Shown: one piece after another, positions 40,303 through 49,736 of the stretch
Position numbering within the stretch: position 1 is the stretch's first letter
How the letters are laid out: every line of letters starts with the position of its first letter
Assembly (NCBI GenBank): GCA_039192515.1
Contig: JBCCXA010000015.1
Span: 20,876-84,875 of the forward strand
DNA: 64,000 nucleotides
From: Verrucomicrobiota bacterium
Lineage (GTDB): Bacteria > Verrucomicrobiota > Verrucomicrobiia > Methylacidiphilales > JBCCWR01
Direction of reading: 5' to 3'
The notes under the pieces: generated by a model
The model's input: only the letters and a program-made list of their open reading frames with translations
What the model was told of the DNA's origin: nothing
Database searches by the model: none
Program-made: the position numbers and the translations under genes

Positions 40303-41187
40303 ATGTTAGTACTTGAGAATTTGGCCGAGCTAGTTGGCAAATACAGCGAAGATTTAAAGTCAGAAGTTGCCAGTTTTAAAATCAGGCAGCAATCATTTGA
40401 CGCTTCTAAGACCCAAATGATGGGCGTAGTTAATCTCTCTGCAGATTCCTGGTACCGTGAGAGTGTCTGCCTCTCAATAGATCAAGCGATCCAGAGAGGA
40501 AAAAGACTAGCTATTGAAGGAGCTTTAATCATAGATGTAGGGGCAGAGTCCACCATCCTAAATGCAGAAAGAGTTAGCTCTGAAGCTCAATCGTCCCAAC
40601 TGGTTCCAGTGATACAAGAATTAAATGAAGCAGGAATCTTAGTATCTGTAGAAACTTATCACGACGCGGTCACTAAAGCATGTTTAAATTCAGGCGCAGC
40701 AGTGCTAAATCTAACTTCCTCAGTGGGCGATGAATCCCTGTTTAAAACGCTATCTGATTACGAAGCGGGAGTCATCATCTGCTACGTTCAAGGTGAACAT
40801 GTCCGGTCAGTCAATGATTTCATTCTCTCGGACGACCACACAGATGTGCTTTACGATTATTTTGCGAAGCAAATTGAATTGGCCACTAAGTGTGGAGTAG
40901 AGCGAATATGGATAGATCCTGGCTTAGGATTTTACTACGCCAATCTACAAGATGGAAAGAAACGTATACAATATCAGATGAAAACTTTTCTAGAAACCTT
41001 TCGCCTTCGAAAGCTAGGTTGGCCAGTATGTCATGCCCTTCCACATGCCTTTGATTTCTTTGGAGAAGAAGTACGCACTGCGGAATCATTCTTTGCTGTA
41101 TTAGCTCTTTTAGGTAAAACCAATTTGTTGCGCACTCATGAGGTAGCAAAAGTGAAAGCAGTATTAGAATCTATGGAGTGCTATTAA
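40303..41187 (+). CDS. Divergent dihydropteroate-synthase-like (pterin-binding) protein
   Basis: A TIM-barrel pterin-binding domain is recognisable: MMGVVNLSADSW with Asn44, IIDVGAEST, VSVETYHDAV, AAVLNLTS, WIDPGLGF with Asp205, and LLRTHEV with Arg277 and His279. Compared with true FolP, the first loop is changed (NLSAD for NVTPD), the substrate Asp is Glu117, and the SRK loop carrying the pterin/pABA-binding Lys is absent. It may be a paralogue with another product rather than the folate enzyme. The SDR gene follows after 32 bases. Confidence 0.75.
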   Translation: MLVLENLAELVGKYSEDLKSEVASFKIRQQSFDASKTQMMGVVNLSADSWYRESVCLSIDQAIQRGKRLAIEGALIIDVGAESTILNAERVSSEAQSSQLVPVIQELNEAGILVSVETYHDAVTKACLNSGAAVLNLTSSVGDESLFKTLSDYEAGVIICYVQGEHVRSVNDFILSDDHTDVLYDYFAKQIELATKCGVERIWIDPGLGFYYANLQDGKKRIQYQMKTFLETFRLRKLGWPVCHALPHAFDFFGEEVRTAESFFAVLALLGKTNLLRTHEVAKVKAVLESMECY

Positions 41188-41219
41188 CGACTAAGATTGG
41201 AGTCGAAGGTAAAATTTTT

Positions 41220-41951
41220 ATGGGTGACCCGAAAAAACAGGTAGCTCTTATCACCGGAGCAGGAGGCGGATTAGGTCGCGCTATCGCAACTGATTTAGCC
41301 AAGATTAATTTTGAAATAGGCGTGCATTACTACCGCAATAAAGAAGGGGCCTTTATAACAAAAAGAATCCTAGAAGACCTGGGCACTAAGGCCCATGTGC
41401 TTGAGGCGGATTTAACAAAGCCTGAGGAAGCCATTCGCCTTGTTCATGAACTGACCGACAATTTTGGTAGGTTGGATCTACTAGTGAATAACTCTGGCGT
41501 CTATCATATGAAAACGCTTTCAGATTTAAGTTTTTCCGAATGGCAGGAAGGAATTCATTCCACAGCCACTACGACCTTCCTCATGACCCAAAACTGCCTC
41601 CCACTTTTACGCCAGTCTAATAATGGACGAATCATTAATATTGGAGATTCCAGCTGTGACCGTATCGGTGCACGCAACTTATCCATAAGTTATCACATAG
41701 GCAAAACGGGCGTCTTGATGCTAACAAAATCATTCGCTCAGGAGGAAGCCAAGCAAGGAGTAACCGTTAATATGGTCTCACCTGGTTGTCTAGAAAATAG
41801 TATAGACAACCCAGACCCTACCAAGATTCCTGCAGGCAAATTGGGGGCCTTTGAGGATATCACGGAAGCCATTCGTTTCCTGATTAAGCCTGAGGCAGGC
41901 TATATTACTGGATCTAATATCATAGCAAGCGGTGGTTGGAATCTACGCTAG
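41220..41951 (+). CDS. SDR family oxidoreductase
   Basis: The 243-residue Rossmann enzyme has the NAD(P)-binding TGAGGGLGRAIA, NNSG, a catalytic Ser in IGDSSCDR, the YxxxK pair in SYHIGKTG, and VNMVSPGCLENSI. It resembles FabG-like and pteridine-reductase-like SDRs; the substrate is unknown. The frame is open to 41178, but the ATG at 41220 has GAAGG before it. Pairing with a dihydropteroate-synthase homologue suggests a pterin substrate (inference). Confidence 0.82.
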   Translation: MGDPKKQVALITGAGGGLGRAIATDLAKINFEIGVHYYRNKEGAFITKRILEDLGTKAHVLEADLTKPEEAIRLVHELTDNFGRLDLLVNNSGVYHMKTLSDLSFSEWQEGIHSTATTTFLMTQNCLPLLRQSNNGRIINIGDSSCDRIGARNLSISYHIGKTGVLMLTKSFAQEEAKQGVTVNMVSPGCLENSIDNPDPTKIPAGKLGAFEDITEAIRFLIKPEAGYITGSNIIASGGWNLR

Positions 41952-41971
41952 TAGCCAATCAAAACATGAAC

Positions 41972-42113
41972 GGATGATGTTATACAAGTTGCACGAGATG
42001 CCTAAAAGCTTGAGCTATAAGAAAACGAGATTCGACGATGATGTGCCCCAAGGCGAGCACCCTCCAGCAGACTCTATGCTTCTTAGAGCCAAGAACTTGC
42101 GCAGATCTTTGAG
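41972..42113 (+). repeat. Dispersed repeat, copy D
   Basis: This copy aligns nearly gap-free with copy A over about 142 bases: GGATGATGT, AAGTTG, GAGATGC, CTTGAGC, CAGACTCTATG, TTGCGCAGATCTT. The forward frame is open (MLYKLHEMPKSLSYKKTRFD, later ADSMLLRAKNLRRSLS), which raises the question of a peptide, but the other copies contain stops. It fills most of the gap between the SDR gene and miaB. Confidence 0.7.
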
Positions 42114-42137
42114 TTTCCACGCCACCACTCAGTAAAG

Positions 42138-43508
42138 TCAAACAAGTATAACTGGATCACCATAAAATGTATAGCTAGTTGCATCAACAATTTTAAGATC
42201 CAATAGCTGCCCCTTATGGCGCTCATCCCCTTCAAAAACGACAATCTTATTGGTGCGGGTGCGTCCTGAAAGCCGCTCTTTTTTTGTTTTACTTGGGCCT
42301 TCCACTAATACCTCTACCGTTTCGCCAATAGCCTCTTGGGCTCGTCGTTGAGCGATTTCTTCCATAACCGCTAAAAGATCTTTATTCCGCTCCATTTTCG
42401 TTTCTTCAGCAACCTTTTCATCCATGAGCGCTGCAGGCGTATCCTTACGCTCTGAGTAGCGAAAGATAAAAGCATTATCAAACTGCACATCTTCAACCAA
42501 CTTGCGAGTTTCCAAATAATCTTGTTCTGTCTCACCAGGAAATCCTACGATTATGTCGGTAGTAATCGCGATGTGAGGACAAACCTCTCGCATTTCATTA
42601 ACTAATTCTCGATAGCGATTTGCACTGTACCCTCTGTGCATTTTTTTGAGCAAACGATCACTTCCAGACTGAAGGGGTAAATGAATATGCTCACACAACT
42701 TGCTAAGGTTTCCAAAGGCTTGAACAAGATCCTTTTTATACCCGATGGGATGTGGAGAGGTGAATCTGATCCGGTCTAACCCTTCTACTTCTTGTAAAGC
42801 ATATAAGAGTTGCACAAAAGGCGAACGACCCTCTCTGCGTTCAAACTCATTTCTTCCGTAAAGGTTAACAATTTGGCCAAGCAAGGTGACTTCACGCACC
42901 CCCTTGGAAACCAACTTTTTTGTTTCATCTACAATTTCCTGGATAGGCCGAGACCGCTCACTGCCTCTGGTGTATGGAACTATACAAAACGTACATTTCA
43001 TATTGCACCCCTGCATGATGGAAACAAATGCTGTTACTTGAGTATCTTTGTGCGCATGATCTCTTATCATATTCTGAGAACCTGCTTCTGCTTCAATATC
43101 AACAATGGCCTTTTGAGACTGGCAAAGGTCGTCCATATTTGGCTGCTGAATACCTATCAGTCTATCTACATAATCAGCTACTCGATGATACTTTTGGGTG
43201 CCTACTACTAAATCTAAGCCAGGCAAGCGCTTAATAAGCTCATTTCCTCTGCTCTGAGCCATGCAACCCATAAATCCTAGAAGCACCTGTGGATTCCGTC
43301 TTTTATGAGAGTTCTGAATGACTTCCATTTTGTTAATGGCTTTTTGCTCAGCCATGTCTCGCACCGAGCAAGTATTTAGCAGTACCACATCAGCCTGTTC
43401 AACTTGAGAGGCCAAAGTATAGCCGCGCGATTGAAGCTGCTGAGCTACTTGCTCAGAGTCACGCTCATTCATCTGACATCCATAGGTTTTAATATAGACA
43501 GAAGGCAT
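42138..43508 (-). CDS. miaB: tRNA-2-methylthio-N6-dimethylallyladenosine synthase
   Basis: The order is an N-terminal MTTase domain with cluster cysteines (KTYGCQMNE, LLNTCSVRD, GFMGCMAQ), the radical-SAM motif CNMKCTFCIVPYTRG (CxxxCxxC), and a C-terminal TRAM domain. It methylthiolates i6A37 in tRNAs. The frame is open to 43523, but the ATG at 43508 (MPSVYIKTYG) has GAGGAG at the right distance and is the start. It probably forms its own transcript. Confidence 0.96.
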   Translation of the reverse strand: MPSVYIKTYGCQMNERDSEQVAQQLQSRGYTLASQVEQADVVLLNTCSVRDMAEQKAINKMEVIQNSHKRRNPQVLLGFMGCMAQSRGNELIKRLPGLDLVVGTQKYHRVADYVDRLIGIQQPNMDDLCQSQKAIVDIEAEAGSQNMIRDHAHKDTQVTAFVSIMQGCNMKCTFCIVPYTRGSERSRPIQEIVDETKKLVSKGVREVTLLGQIVNLYGRNEFERREGRSPFVQLLYALQEVEGLDRIRFTSPHPIGYKKDLVQAFGNLSKLCEHIHLPLQSGSDRLLKKMHRGYSANRYRELVNEMREVCPHIAITTDIIVGFPGETEQDYLETRKLVEDVQFDNAFIFRYSERKDTPAALMDEKVAEETKMERNKDLLAVMEEIAQRRAQEAIGETVEVLVEGPSKTKKERLSGRTRTNKIVVFEGDERHKGQLLDLKIVDATSYTFYGDPVILV

Positions 43509-43629
43509 ATGACATCTCCTCAATAGAAAAATCGTAATTATAGTGACAATAGTTGGAATGCAAAGAAATTATCACATGACTCAATAAGACTAGTGATCTC
43601 TACACATAGTTGCTAAAAAGAGGAAAGAA

Positions 43630-44232
43630 ATGTCCCTAGAAGCTAAAACAGAATTACGCGTCAAGCTCAAGAGCCAACTCAGTAATATTCCTAAGGAGAA
43701 TAAAGCAGCTCTATCAGGCTCAATCCTTAATCATTTCATAACTTCTAAATTATGGGCTCAAACCAGTCACATCATGATCTTTGCACCTTTACCCTCAGAA
43801 CCCGATTTATTGCATTTGCTACCACTTGCTTATCAAACAGGTAAGACTATCTATCTACCTAGAGTTGATGGGAATCATTTGAAGTCTTATAAAATTAGCG
43901 ATGCATCTGAACTCAAAAACAGCACTTTGGGAGTCAGAGAGCCTGATCCTGCTTTACATGAGGAATTAAACCCACTAGCCATAGATATCGTGATAACGCC
44001 AGGGCTCGCCTTTGATCACTCCGGAATGCGCCTAGGCAAAGGAGCTGGCTACTATGATCGCTTTTTCAGTGAGTCTCGGCATCCTCTTAAAATTGGTTGC
44101 TTTTATGAATGCCAACTTGTGGAATCAGTTCCTGCCGAAAAGCATGATGTTGCTATGGATTATTTATTATCAGAAAAAGGTCTTCGAAAAACTGACTGTG
44201 ATCATCATTACACTAGTAAGGTGCCGTATTAA
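43630..44232 (+). CDS. 5-formyltetrahydrofolate cyclo-ligase
   Basis: The 200-residue protein has the family pattern: a Lys/Arg-rich start (ELRVKLKSQL), IMIFAPLPSEPDL, IYLPRVDG, and the ATP site IVITPGLAFDHSGMRLGKGA continuing GYYDRF. It converts 5-formyl-THF to methenyl-THF. RBS-like AGAGGAAAG precedes the ATG. The antiporter gene begins three bases after its stop, so they are probably co-transcribed. Confidence 0.92.
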   Translation: MSLEAKTELRVKLKSQLSNIPKENKAALSGSILNHFITSKLWAQTSHIMIFAPLPSEPDLLHLLPLAYQTGKTIYLPRVDGNHLKSYKISDASELKNSTLGVREPDPALHEELNPLAIDIVITPGLAFDHSGMRLGKGAGYYDRFFSESRHPLKIGCFYECQLVESVPAEKHDVAMDYLLSEKGLRKTDCDHHYTSKVPY

Positions 44233-44235
44233 CAT

Positions 44236-46467
44236 ATGAATGGTGATCACGGTCATGAGGTCATGCTCAGCCTTACTGCGGCTATTTCTCTTGGAGTTTT
44301 CTTAATTGTTCTGGCTCGCATTCTTAAACAGCCGGGGATTATTCTACTTTTAGTAGGCGGAGTTATTCTTGGCCCAGAGATTCTTGGCATTGTTCAGCCG
44401 GAAGCCTTAGATGAAGTTTTGCCTACCCTTGTTTCTTTAGCAGTTGGCATCATTCTTTTCGAGGGCGGGCTCACTCTAGATCTAAAAGGATTTGAACGCG
44501 GATCTAAAGTAATCCAAAGGTTGCTTACAATTGGAGTGCTAGTCACCTGGTTCGGATCTACTTTATGTGTCTGGAGATTATTTCAGACGGACCTGTCATT
44601 TGCGTTTTTAGCAGGGAGCATGATCATTGTAACTGGTCCAACAGTCATTGTGCCCCTGCTGCGCAGGATTCATGTAAACGACAAGCTACACCATATACTT
44701 CATTGGGAAAGTGTGCTAATCGATCCCATTGGGGTATTCATAGCTATTTTATGTTTTGAATGGGTAGTAGGACAGCAGGGGGGAATGGCCGTAACCAACT
44801 TCTTTATTCGAGTCTTGGTAGGGATGGCTGTCGGCTTACTAGGAGGGGTTATTATTTATTCCTGTTTAAAGAAAAAGTGGATTCCAGAGTCCATGCACAA
44901 TGTTTTTATCCTAGGCTCTGCTGTATTTGTATTTGGAATAACTGAACGAATCATCGAGGAAGGGGGCCTTTTGGCTGTAACTGTGGCAGGCTTTTGGGTC
45001 GGATGGAGACACCCTGTAGATCTAAAGCAAATCAAACAATTCAAAGCAGAGATTACGGATTTACTTATTGCAGTTCTCTTTGTTTTATTAGTCGCGCGAT
45101 TAGAGTTGGAGGATTTTCAGAGATTCGGATGGGCTGGAGTCATATTACTTATCCTGGTGATGTTTGTTGTAAGGCCCTTGAATATTTTTGTCAGCACATG
45201 GGGCTCAGACTTAAAAACAAAGGAAAAGCTTTTCCTATCCTGGATTGCTCCAAGAGGTATAGTCGCCGCCTCCATGGCTTCTCTATTTGCGATTGCTATG
45301 GAAAAGCAGGGAAAAGAAAGTGAAGCTGCCTTACTGGAAATTTTTATCTATGGAGTAATCGGAGGAACCGTTTTGCTCCAAGGCATAACCGCAGGGCCAC
45401 TAGCTACTCTATTGGACGTTAGACGCAAGCACCCTTCCGGGTGGTTAATTGTCGGTGCCCATGGACTGGCGAGAGGAATCGCAAAATTTCTTAAGAAAGA
45501 GAGCGATAAACATGTTGTCTTGATGGACACCAATACAAGAATGGTTTCTCGAGCCCAGAGGGACGAGTTAACTGCCCTCTGTGAAAATGCTCTGGAAGTT
45601 CGACTCCTCGAAGAAAAACCAGATTTGCACTCCGTAGGACATATCCTAGCATTAACCGACAATGCGGAACTCAATGCGCTCTTGTCTCAAAAATGGCGCA
45701 GACAGCTCGGCTCCGAATCTCAAATACTGCGTTGGAGCCCCCGACGAGCAGACCAAGAAGAGGTCATGAACGAGGATGTGGAGGAAGAGATTTTTTGTCC
45801 GGAGCTGGCCTCCCCCTCAGTTATTTCTAGTGAGATAGCGGCCGCTGAAAGCCACCTAGAGAGAGTCGTTGTTCATAAAAACTCAAGGAATTTTGAGGGT
45901 AGGGTATTAGCTATGATAAGAAAGGGTGATGTCTTTATGTCACCAGATTTCAGTAAGAAAATTGAAAAAAGACCTGGGGATATTCTTTTGCTTCTCAAAC
46001 GTTCCGGTGGTTATTTATGGCGTAGCCTTGAAAATGGCAAGATTGTTGAAAAGGCTGTTGGCAACTTAGCAGACTTGTACCATGTCCTCGTATCGGATGT
46101 TGTTGAGCTATACCCATCTGTATCTGCAGAAAAGCTACTCGAACAACTAAAAGAGCACGACAAGGTATTTCCACCAGCCATGGGTCGTGGAGTCGCGGTT
46201 CCTCACGTTTACAGTGCTGGGCTGAGACGTCGAATGTGCATTCTGGCTCGTTTAATTGACGGGATAACATTAGAGGGACAAAAAGAAAACATAAGATTAG
46301 TCTTCTTCGTTCTGAGTCCTTCAGGCGATCCGGAAGGACACTTAACCACTTTAGCGGAAATCGCTCGTTTTTGCGCCGATGAGGGTAATCGTAAGGCCCT
46401 TTTAAATGCCAGTAGCCCAGGCGCTATGAAGACACTCATTAAAAGAAAAATGCAGTTTAGTACCTAG
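44236..46467 (+). CDS. CPA1-type cation/proton antiporter with TrkA-like and PTS EIIA domains
   Basis: Residues 10-390 form about twelve transmembrane helices of the CPA1 exchanger type, with ESVLIDPIG at 158-166 and SWIAPRGIVAAS near 335. A TrkA/RCK-like cytosolic domain follows (WLIVGAHGLARGIAKFLK, about 403-500), then a TrkA-C-like part (about 540-590). The C-terminal PTS EIIA type-2 domain (about 608-740) keeps AVPHV with the phosphorylatable His657. The fusion suggests exchange controlled by a phosphotransfer chain. The CPA1 Asn-Asp pair reads Ile-Asp. Confidence 0.85.
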   Translation: MNGDHGHEVMLSLTAAISLGVFLIVLARILKQPGIILLLVGGVILGPEILGIVQPEALDEVLPTLVSLAVGIILFEGGLTLDLKGFERGSKVIQRLLTIGVLVTWFGSTLCVWRLFQTDLSFAFLAGSMIIVTGPTVIVPLLRRIHVNDKLHHILHWESVLIDPIGVFIAILCFEWVVGQQGGMAVTNFFIRVLVGMAVGLLGGVIIYSCLKKKWIPESMHNVFILGSAVFVFGITERIIEEGGLLAVTVAGFWVGWRHPVDLKQIKQFKAEITDLLIAVLFVLLVARLELEDFQRFGWAGVILLILVMFVVRPLNIFVSTWGSDLKTKEKLFLSWIAPRGIVAASMASLFAIAMEKQGKESEAALLEIFIYGVIGGTVLLQGITAGPLATLLDVRRKHPSGWLIVGAHGLARGIAKFLKKESDKHVVLMDTNTRMVSRAQRDELTALCENALEVRLLEEKPDLHSVGHILALTDNAELNALLSQKWRRQLGSESQILRWSPRRADQEEVMNEDVEEEIFCPELASPSVISSEIAAAESHLERVVVHKNSRNFEGRVLAMIRKGDVFMSPDFSKKIEKRPGDILLLLKRSGGYLWRSLENGKIVEKAVGNLADLYHVLVSDVVELYPSVSAEKLLEQLKEHDKVFPPAMGRGVAVPHVYSAGLRRRMCILARLIDGITLEGQKENIRLVFFVLSPSGDPEGHLTTLAEIARFCADEGNRKALLNASSPGAMKTLIKRKMQFST

Positions 46468-46591
46468 AGACTGCTCCAGAATTTTTGAAATGATCTCAAG
46501 ATATCTTTCCGTAACAACCATTGGCAAACTGTTTCCCAAAACAAGCCTGTTGATGCAAAGTGGTATAGAATCAGCTAATCACAAGTAGATT

Positions 46592-48319
46592 ATGAATTGG
46601 GCAGCTCTTATTAAAACAGCTAGAAAGTTTTGGGCACAAGCACCTTATATGGTTACCAGTTCCCTACTGGGTCTAGTAGCTGGATTTACTGCTGTTGGCT
46701 TTCACCAGGCCATGCACTTCATTTTTGACATCTCAATCTTTCGAATGGCTGAAAGCGGATGGTCTATGTGGCAATTTGCCTGGGGGAGCTTGGCTGTTAT
46801 TCTCTCTTGCACCCTTATTTCAGGCTGGCTACTAAAGCGCTTTGCGCCAGATGCTGCAGGTAGTGGGATCCCTCAATTAAAGGTCGCTTTTTGGAAAGAT
46901 TTTGGCTACGTCCCTCTTAAGACAGTCATTGTAAAGTTCGTAGCAGGTGCTTTAACCGTCGGGGGCGGAGTAAGTCTTGGACGAGAAGGACCTACGGTGC
47001 ATATAGCCGGTGGTTTAGCATCATGGGTGAGTGGTTGGCTTGGCGTTGCCAAACAAAAGCGTCGGAGTGCTGCAGCTGCGGGCGCAGCCTCCGGACTTGC
47101 CGCTGCCTTTAACACGCCTCTAGCAGCAATTACCTTTGTCTTGGAGGAAATAGTAGGCGACTTAAACAGCCGATTTCTAGGAGGCGTACTCTTGGCTTCT
47201 GTTATGGGGGCTTTGGTCACACATGCATTTCTTGGAAAGCAACCCGCATTTATTATTGAGCATATTGATAACGTCACATGGGCTAGTTACCTAGCAACAC
47301 CTCTGGTTGCAGCGGTAGCCGCATTACTAGGACTAGAATTTCAGAGACTCTGTTTGTCGATCCGTAAAGCTAATCGTAAAATCAAGTGGCTACCTGATTG
47401 GCTAAAGCCCTCTATTGGCGGATTTGTCACTTGGGTCTGCGGCATCATCATATTCCTTAACTTACATAGGCTTGGTGTCTTTAGCATGGGTTACTTAGAT
47501 TTAACAGAAGCATTAAGAGGGGATACATTATGGACTGTTGCACTCGCTTTATTAGCAGCCAAATTTGTAGCAACAGCTCTATCTTATGGAACTGGAAATT
47601 GTGGAGGTATTTTTGCCCCAACATTATTTTTAGGTGGAATGTGCGGTGCAGCTATGGGGGGCGTACTAAAAAACATTTTACCTATCACCGAGAGTGGTCT
47701 AACTGTTTTAGCAATTGTGGGTATGTGTGCTTGTTTTGGAGCGGTAGTAAGAGCCCCAATTACTGCCATCCTTATGCTATTTGAAATGACCCACGAATTT
47801 CTCCTCATCCCACCTTTAATGCTAGCCACACTATTTAGCCAAATCATAGCCAGGATGCGGTTAAAAAATAATTTTTATGAAGCTGTGATTGAACAAGATG
47901 GCCATGACCTAAAGCATATGGTTCCACCCAGAGACATAAGGCAGTGGCAACAGCGAACAGTTGCATCTGCTGCTAGCTTCGACCCTATAGTCATCACAAG
48001 CTTGGAATGGAATCATGTCAGCAAAATATTCAAGAAATACCCCCACAATAGATTTCCCGTGATAATAAACGGTAAGGTTAAGGGTATTTTGCGCCGGCAA
48101 GAAGCAGAAATTGCATATCAGGAGGGCCGTATACCGGACGTATTACCGCTAGTTTGGACTAGCTCAAGAGAAACTTTTGGAGAGTTGCAAAGTAAACTTA
48201 TTCAGGCAGCATGTGATCTTGCCATTGTTGGAGATGAAGATAATAACCATCTGATTGGGGTCATTACCCTTCACGACTTATTACGTGACCAACAAGCTTT
48301 GTTAGAAAGAGCTGAGTAA
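46592..48319 (+). CDS. ClC-family chloride channel/antiporter with CBS domains
   Basis: The 575-residue protein has the ClC signatures GSGIPQLK (90-97), GREGPTVH with the gating Glu132, and GNCGGIFAPTLFLGG. The proton-side region reads NTPLAAITFVLEE. A C-terminal CBS pair occupies about 440-575. ClC proteins move chloride, often exchanged for protons; the Glu at both sites suggests exchange. It follows the cation antiporter by 124 bases on the same strand, so both may serve ion or pH balance. Confidence 0.92.
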   Translation: MNWAALIKTARKFWAQAPYMVTSSLLGLVAGFTAVGFHQAMHFIFDISIFRMAESGWSMWQFAWGSLAVILSCTLISGWLLKRFAPDAAGSGIPQLKVAFWKDFGYVPLKTVIVKFVAGALTVGGGVSLGREGPTVHIAGGLASWVSGWLGVAKQKRRSAAAAGAASGLAAAFNTPLAAITFVLEEIVGDLNSRFLGGVLLASVMGALVTHAFLGKQPAFIIEHIDNVTWASYLATPLVAAVAALLGLEFQRLCLSIRKANRKIKWLPDWLKPSIGGFVTWVCGIIIFLNLHRLGVFSMGYLDLTEALRGDTLWTVALALLAAKFVATALSYGTGNCGGIFAPTLFLGGMCGAAMGGVLKNILPITESGLTVLAIVGMCACFGAVVRAPITAILMLFEMTHEFLLIPPLMLATLFSQIIARMRLKNNFYEAVIEQDGHDLKHMVPPRDIRQWQQRTVASAASFDPIVITSLEWNHVSKIFKKYPHNRFPVIINGKVKGILRRQEAEIAYQEGRIPDVLPLVWTSSRETFGELQSKLIQAACDLAIVGDEDNNHLIGVITLHDLLRDQQALLERAE

Positions 48320-48327
48320 GATTACCT

Positions 48328-49716
48328 ATGTTATTACTTAAGGTTAGGCACCATAAATTGTTACTACAATTTGCTGACGGAATAATCGGCATGTTGGCTT
48401 TACTTTGTGCTTATTTGCTCAGAGCGGGACTCAATGATTATCTATCCTTCATGGAGTTAAACTCAGTTGGCGAGATAGAAAGATATTGGATCTTTTTCCC
48501 TATTATATTCTTTGTGCTACCTACCTGTTTATCTCGCCTTAACTTTTATCACGTCTCGATGAGTCATGACAACCAACAGACTCTCAATCTTTCTACACAA
48601 GCGGCTATTATTACCTTTTTATGCTTAGTTGTTTTTCAATATCTGACAAAGGAACCTTTAAGTCGTTTGATCTTTGCATTCTTCGTGCCTATTTGTGCTA
48701 TTTATATTACTGCCAGGGAATCCGTCAGTTATGCGTTGCGACACAAGCTCAGAGGTCAGGACCTTCACAATCTTGCCGTCATCACCGACCGCCCCGGTGA
48801 GACAGAGTGGCAATCACATTTAGAGCACAACCCTCAACTCGGTTTTAAACTAGACCGTGAGCTTCGCATGGACGACCTAAGCTTGCATCATTTTGTAGAG
48901 TTATTACATGATCGCTCGATCAACTTGGTCATTTTTGATTTACGGAACGGATCTTTAGAAAAAATGTCTGAATTAATTAGAGCTTGTGAAGAAGAAGGTA
49001 TTGAAGCCTGGCTAGCTGGCGATTTTTTTCAACCGCGGATCGCTAGAGCCACCGTCGACTATTTTGGACCAAAGCCCTTACTTATTTTTCGATCTACACC
49101 CGATAGCTCTTTTCAGTTATTAGCTAAAGAACTGATCGACAGAGTTGGTGCAACTATTATCTTGACAGTCCTTTCGCCTCTATTACTTGCTGTGGCCTTG
49201 GCAGTTCGATGGACTTCTGAGGGACCTGTTTTATTTCGTCAAAAGAGAAGTGGAATACACGGCCAACCATTCACCATGTATAAATTCCGCTCCATGGTTA
49301 CAAATGCTGACCAAAAGAAAATAGAATTAGAGCAGCTTAATGAAATGAGTGGTCCCGTCTTTAAAATAACCAATGATCCTCGAGTGACTCCTATCGGTAC
49401 TTTTATACGCAAATGGAGCTTAGATGAGTTACCTCAGTTATTAAATGTAGTTAGGGGAGAAATGAGCCTCGTTGGTCCAAGACCATTACCCACTCATGAA
49501 ACCCTAGCTATCACTGAGAATGAGCAACGGCGCAGACTTAGCATGAAGCCCGGTATTACTTGTTTATGGCAAATCAGTGGACGAAGTAATTTGACAGACT
49601 TCCGCGAGTGGGTGGAGCTTGATCTTAAGTATATAGACAATTGGTCTCTGGCACTTGACCTTAGGATATTGATTATGACTCCGTGGGTCGTTTTATTTGC
49701 TAAGGGAGCAAAGTAA
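48328..49716 (+). CDS. Polyprenyl-phosphate sugar-1-phosphate transferase (WbaP/WcaJ type)
   Basis: The 462-residue enzyme has four N-terminal transmembrane helices (about 10-125), a soluble CoA-binding-like middle (about 140-250) and one more hydrophobic segment (about 270-290). The bacterial sugar transferase domain follows: FRQKRSGIHGQPFTMYKFRSM, WSLDELPQLLNVVRGEMSLV, GPRPL and KPGITCLWQISGRS. It starts exopolysaccharide or O-antigen repeat synthesis by loading a sugar phosphate on undecaprenyl phosphate. No other polysaccharide genes lie nearby. It begins eight bases after the ClC gene. Confidence 0.92.
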   Translation: MLLLKVRHHKLLLQFADGIIGMLALLCAYLLRAGLNDYLSFMELNSVGEIERYWIFFPIIFFVLPTCLSRLNFYHVSMSHDNQQTLNLSTQAAIITFLCLVVFQYLTKEPLSRLIFAFFVPICAIYITARESVSYALRHKLRGQDLHNLAVITDRPGETEWQSHLEHNPQLGFKLDRELRMDDLSLHHFVELLHDRSINLVIFDLRNGSLEKMSELIRACEEEGIEAWLAGDFFQPRIARATVDYFGPKPLLIFRSTPDSSFQLLAKELIDRVGATIILTVLSPLLLAVALAVRWTSEGPVLFRQKRSGIHGQPFTMYKFRSMVTNADQKKIELEQLNEMSGPVFKITNDPRVTPIGTFIRKWSLDELPQLLNVVRGEMSLVGPRPLPTHETLAITENEQRRRLSMKPGITCLWQISGRSNLTDFREWVELDLKYIDNWSLALDLRILIMTPWVVLFAKGAK

Positions 49717-49736
49717 CGAAGCTTCTCTAATAAAAT

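Noticed and set aside
41932..42135. 67-codon plus-strand frame over repeat copy D
   Set aside because: It is open in this copy only; the related copies at 4.5 and 23 kb contain stops, so the repeat itself, rather than a gene, explains it.
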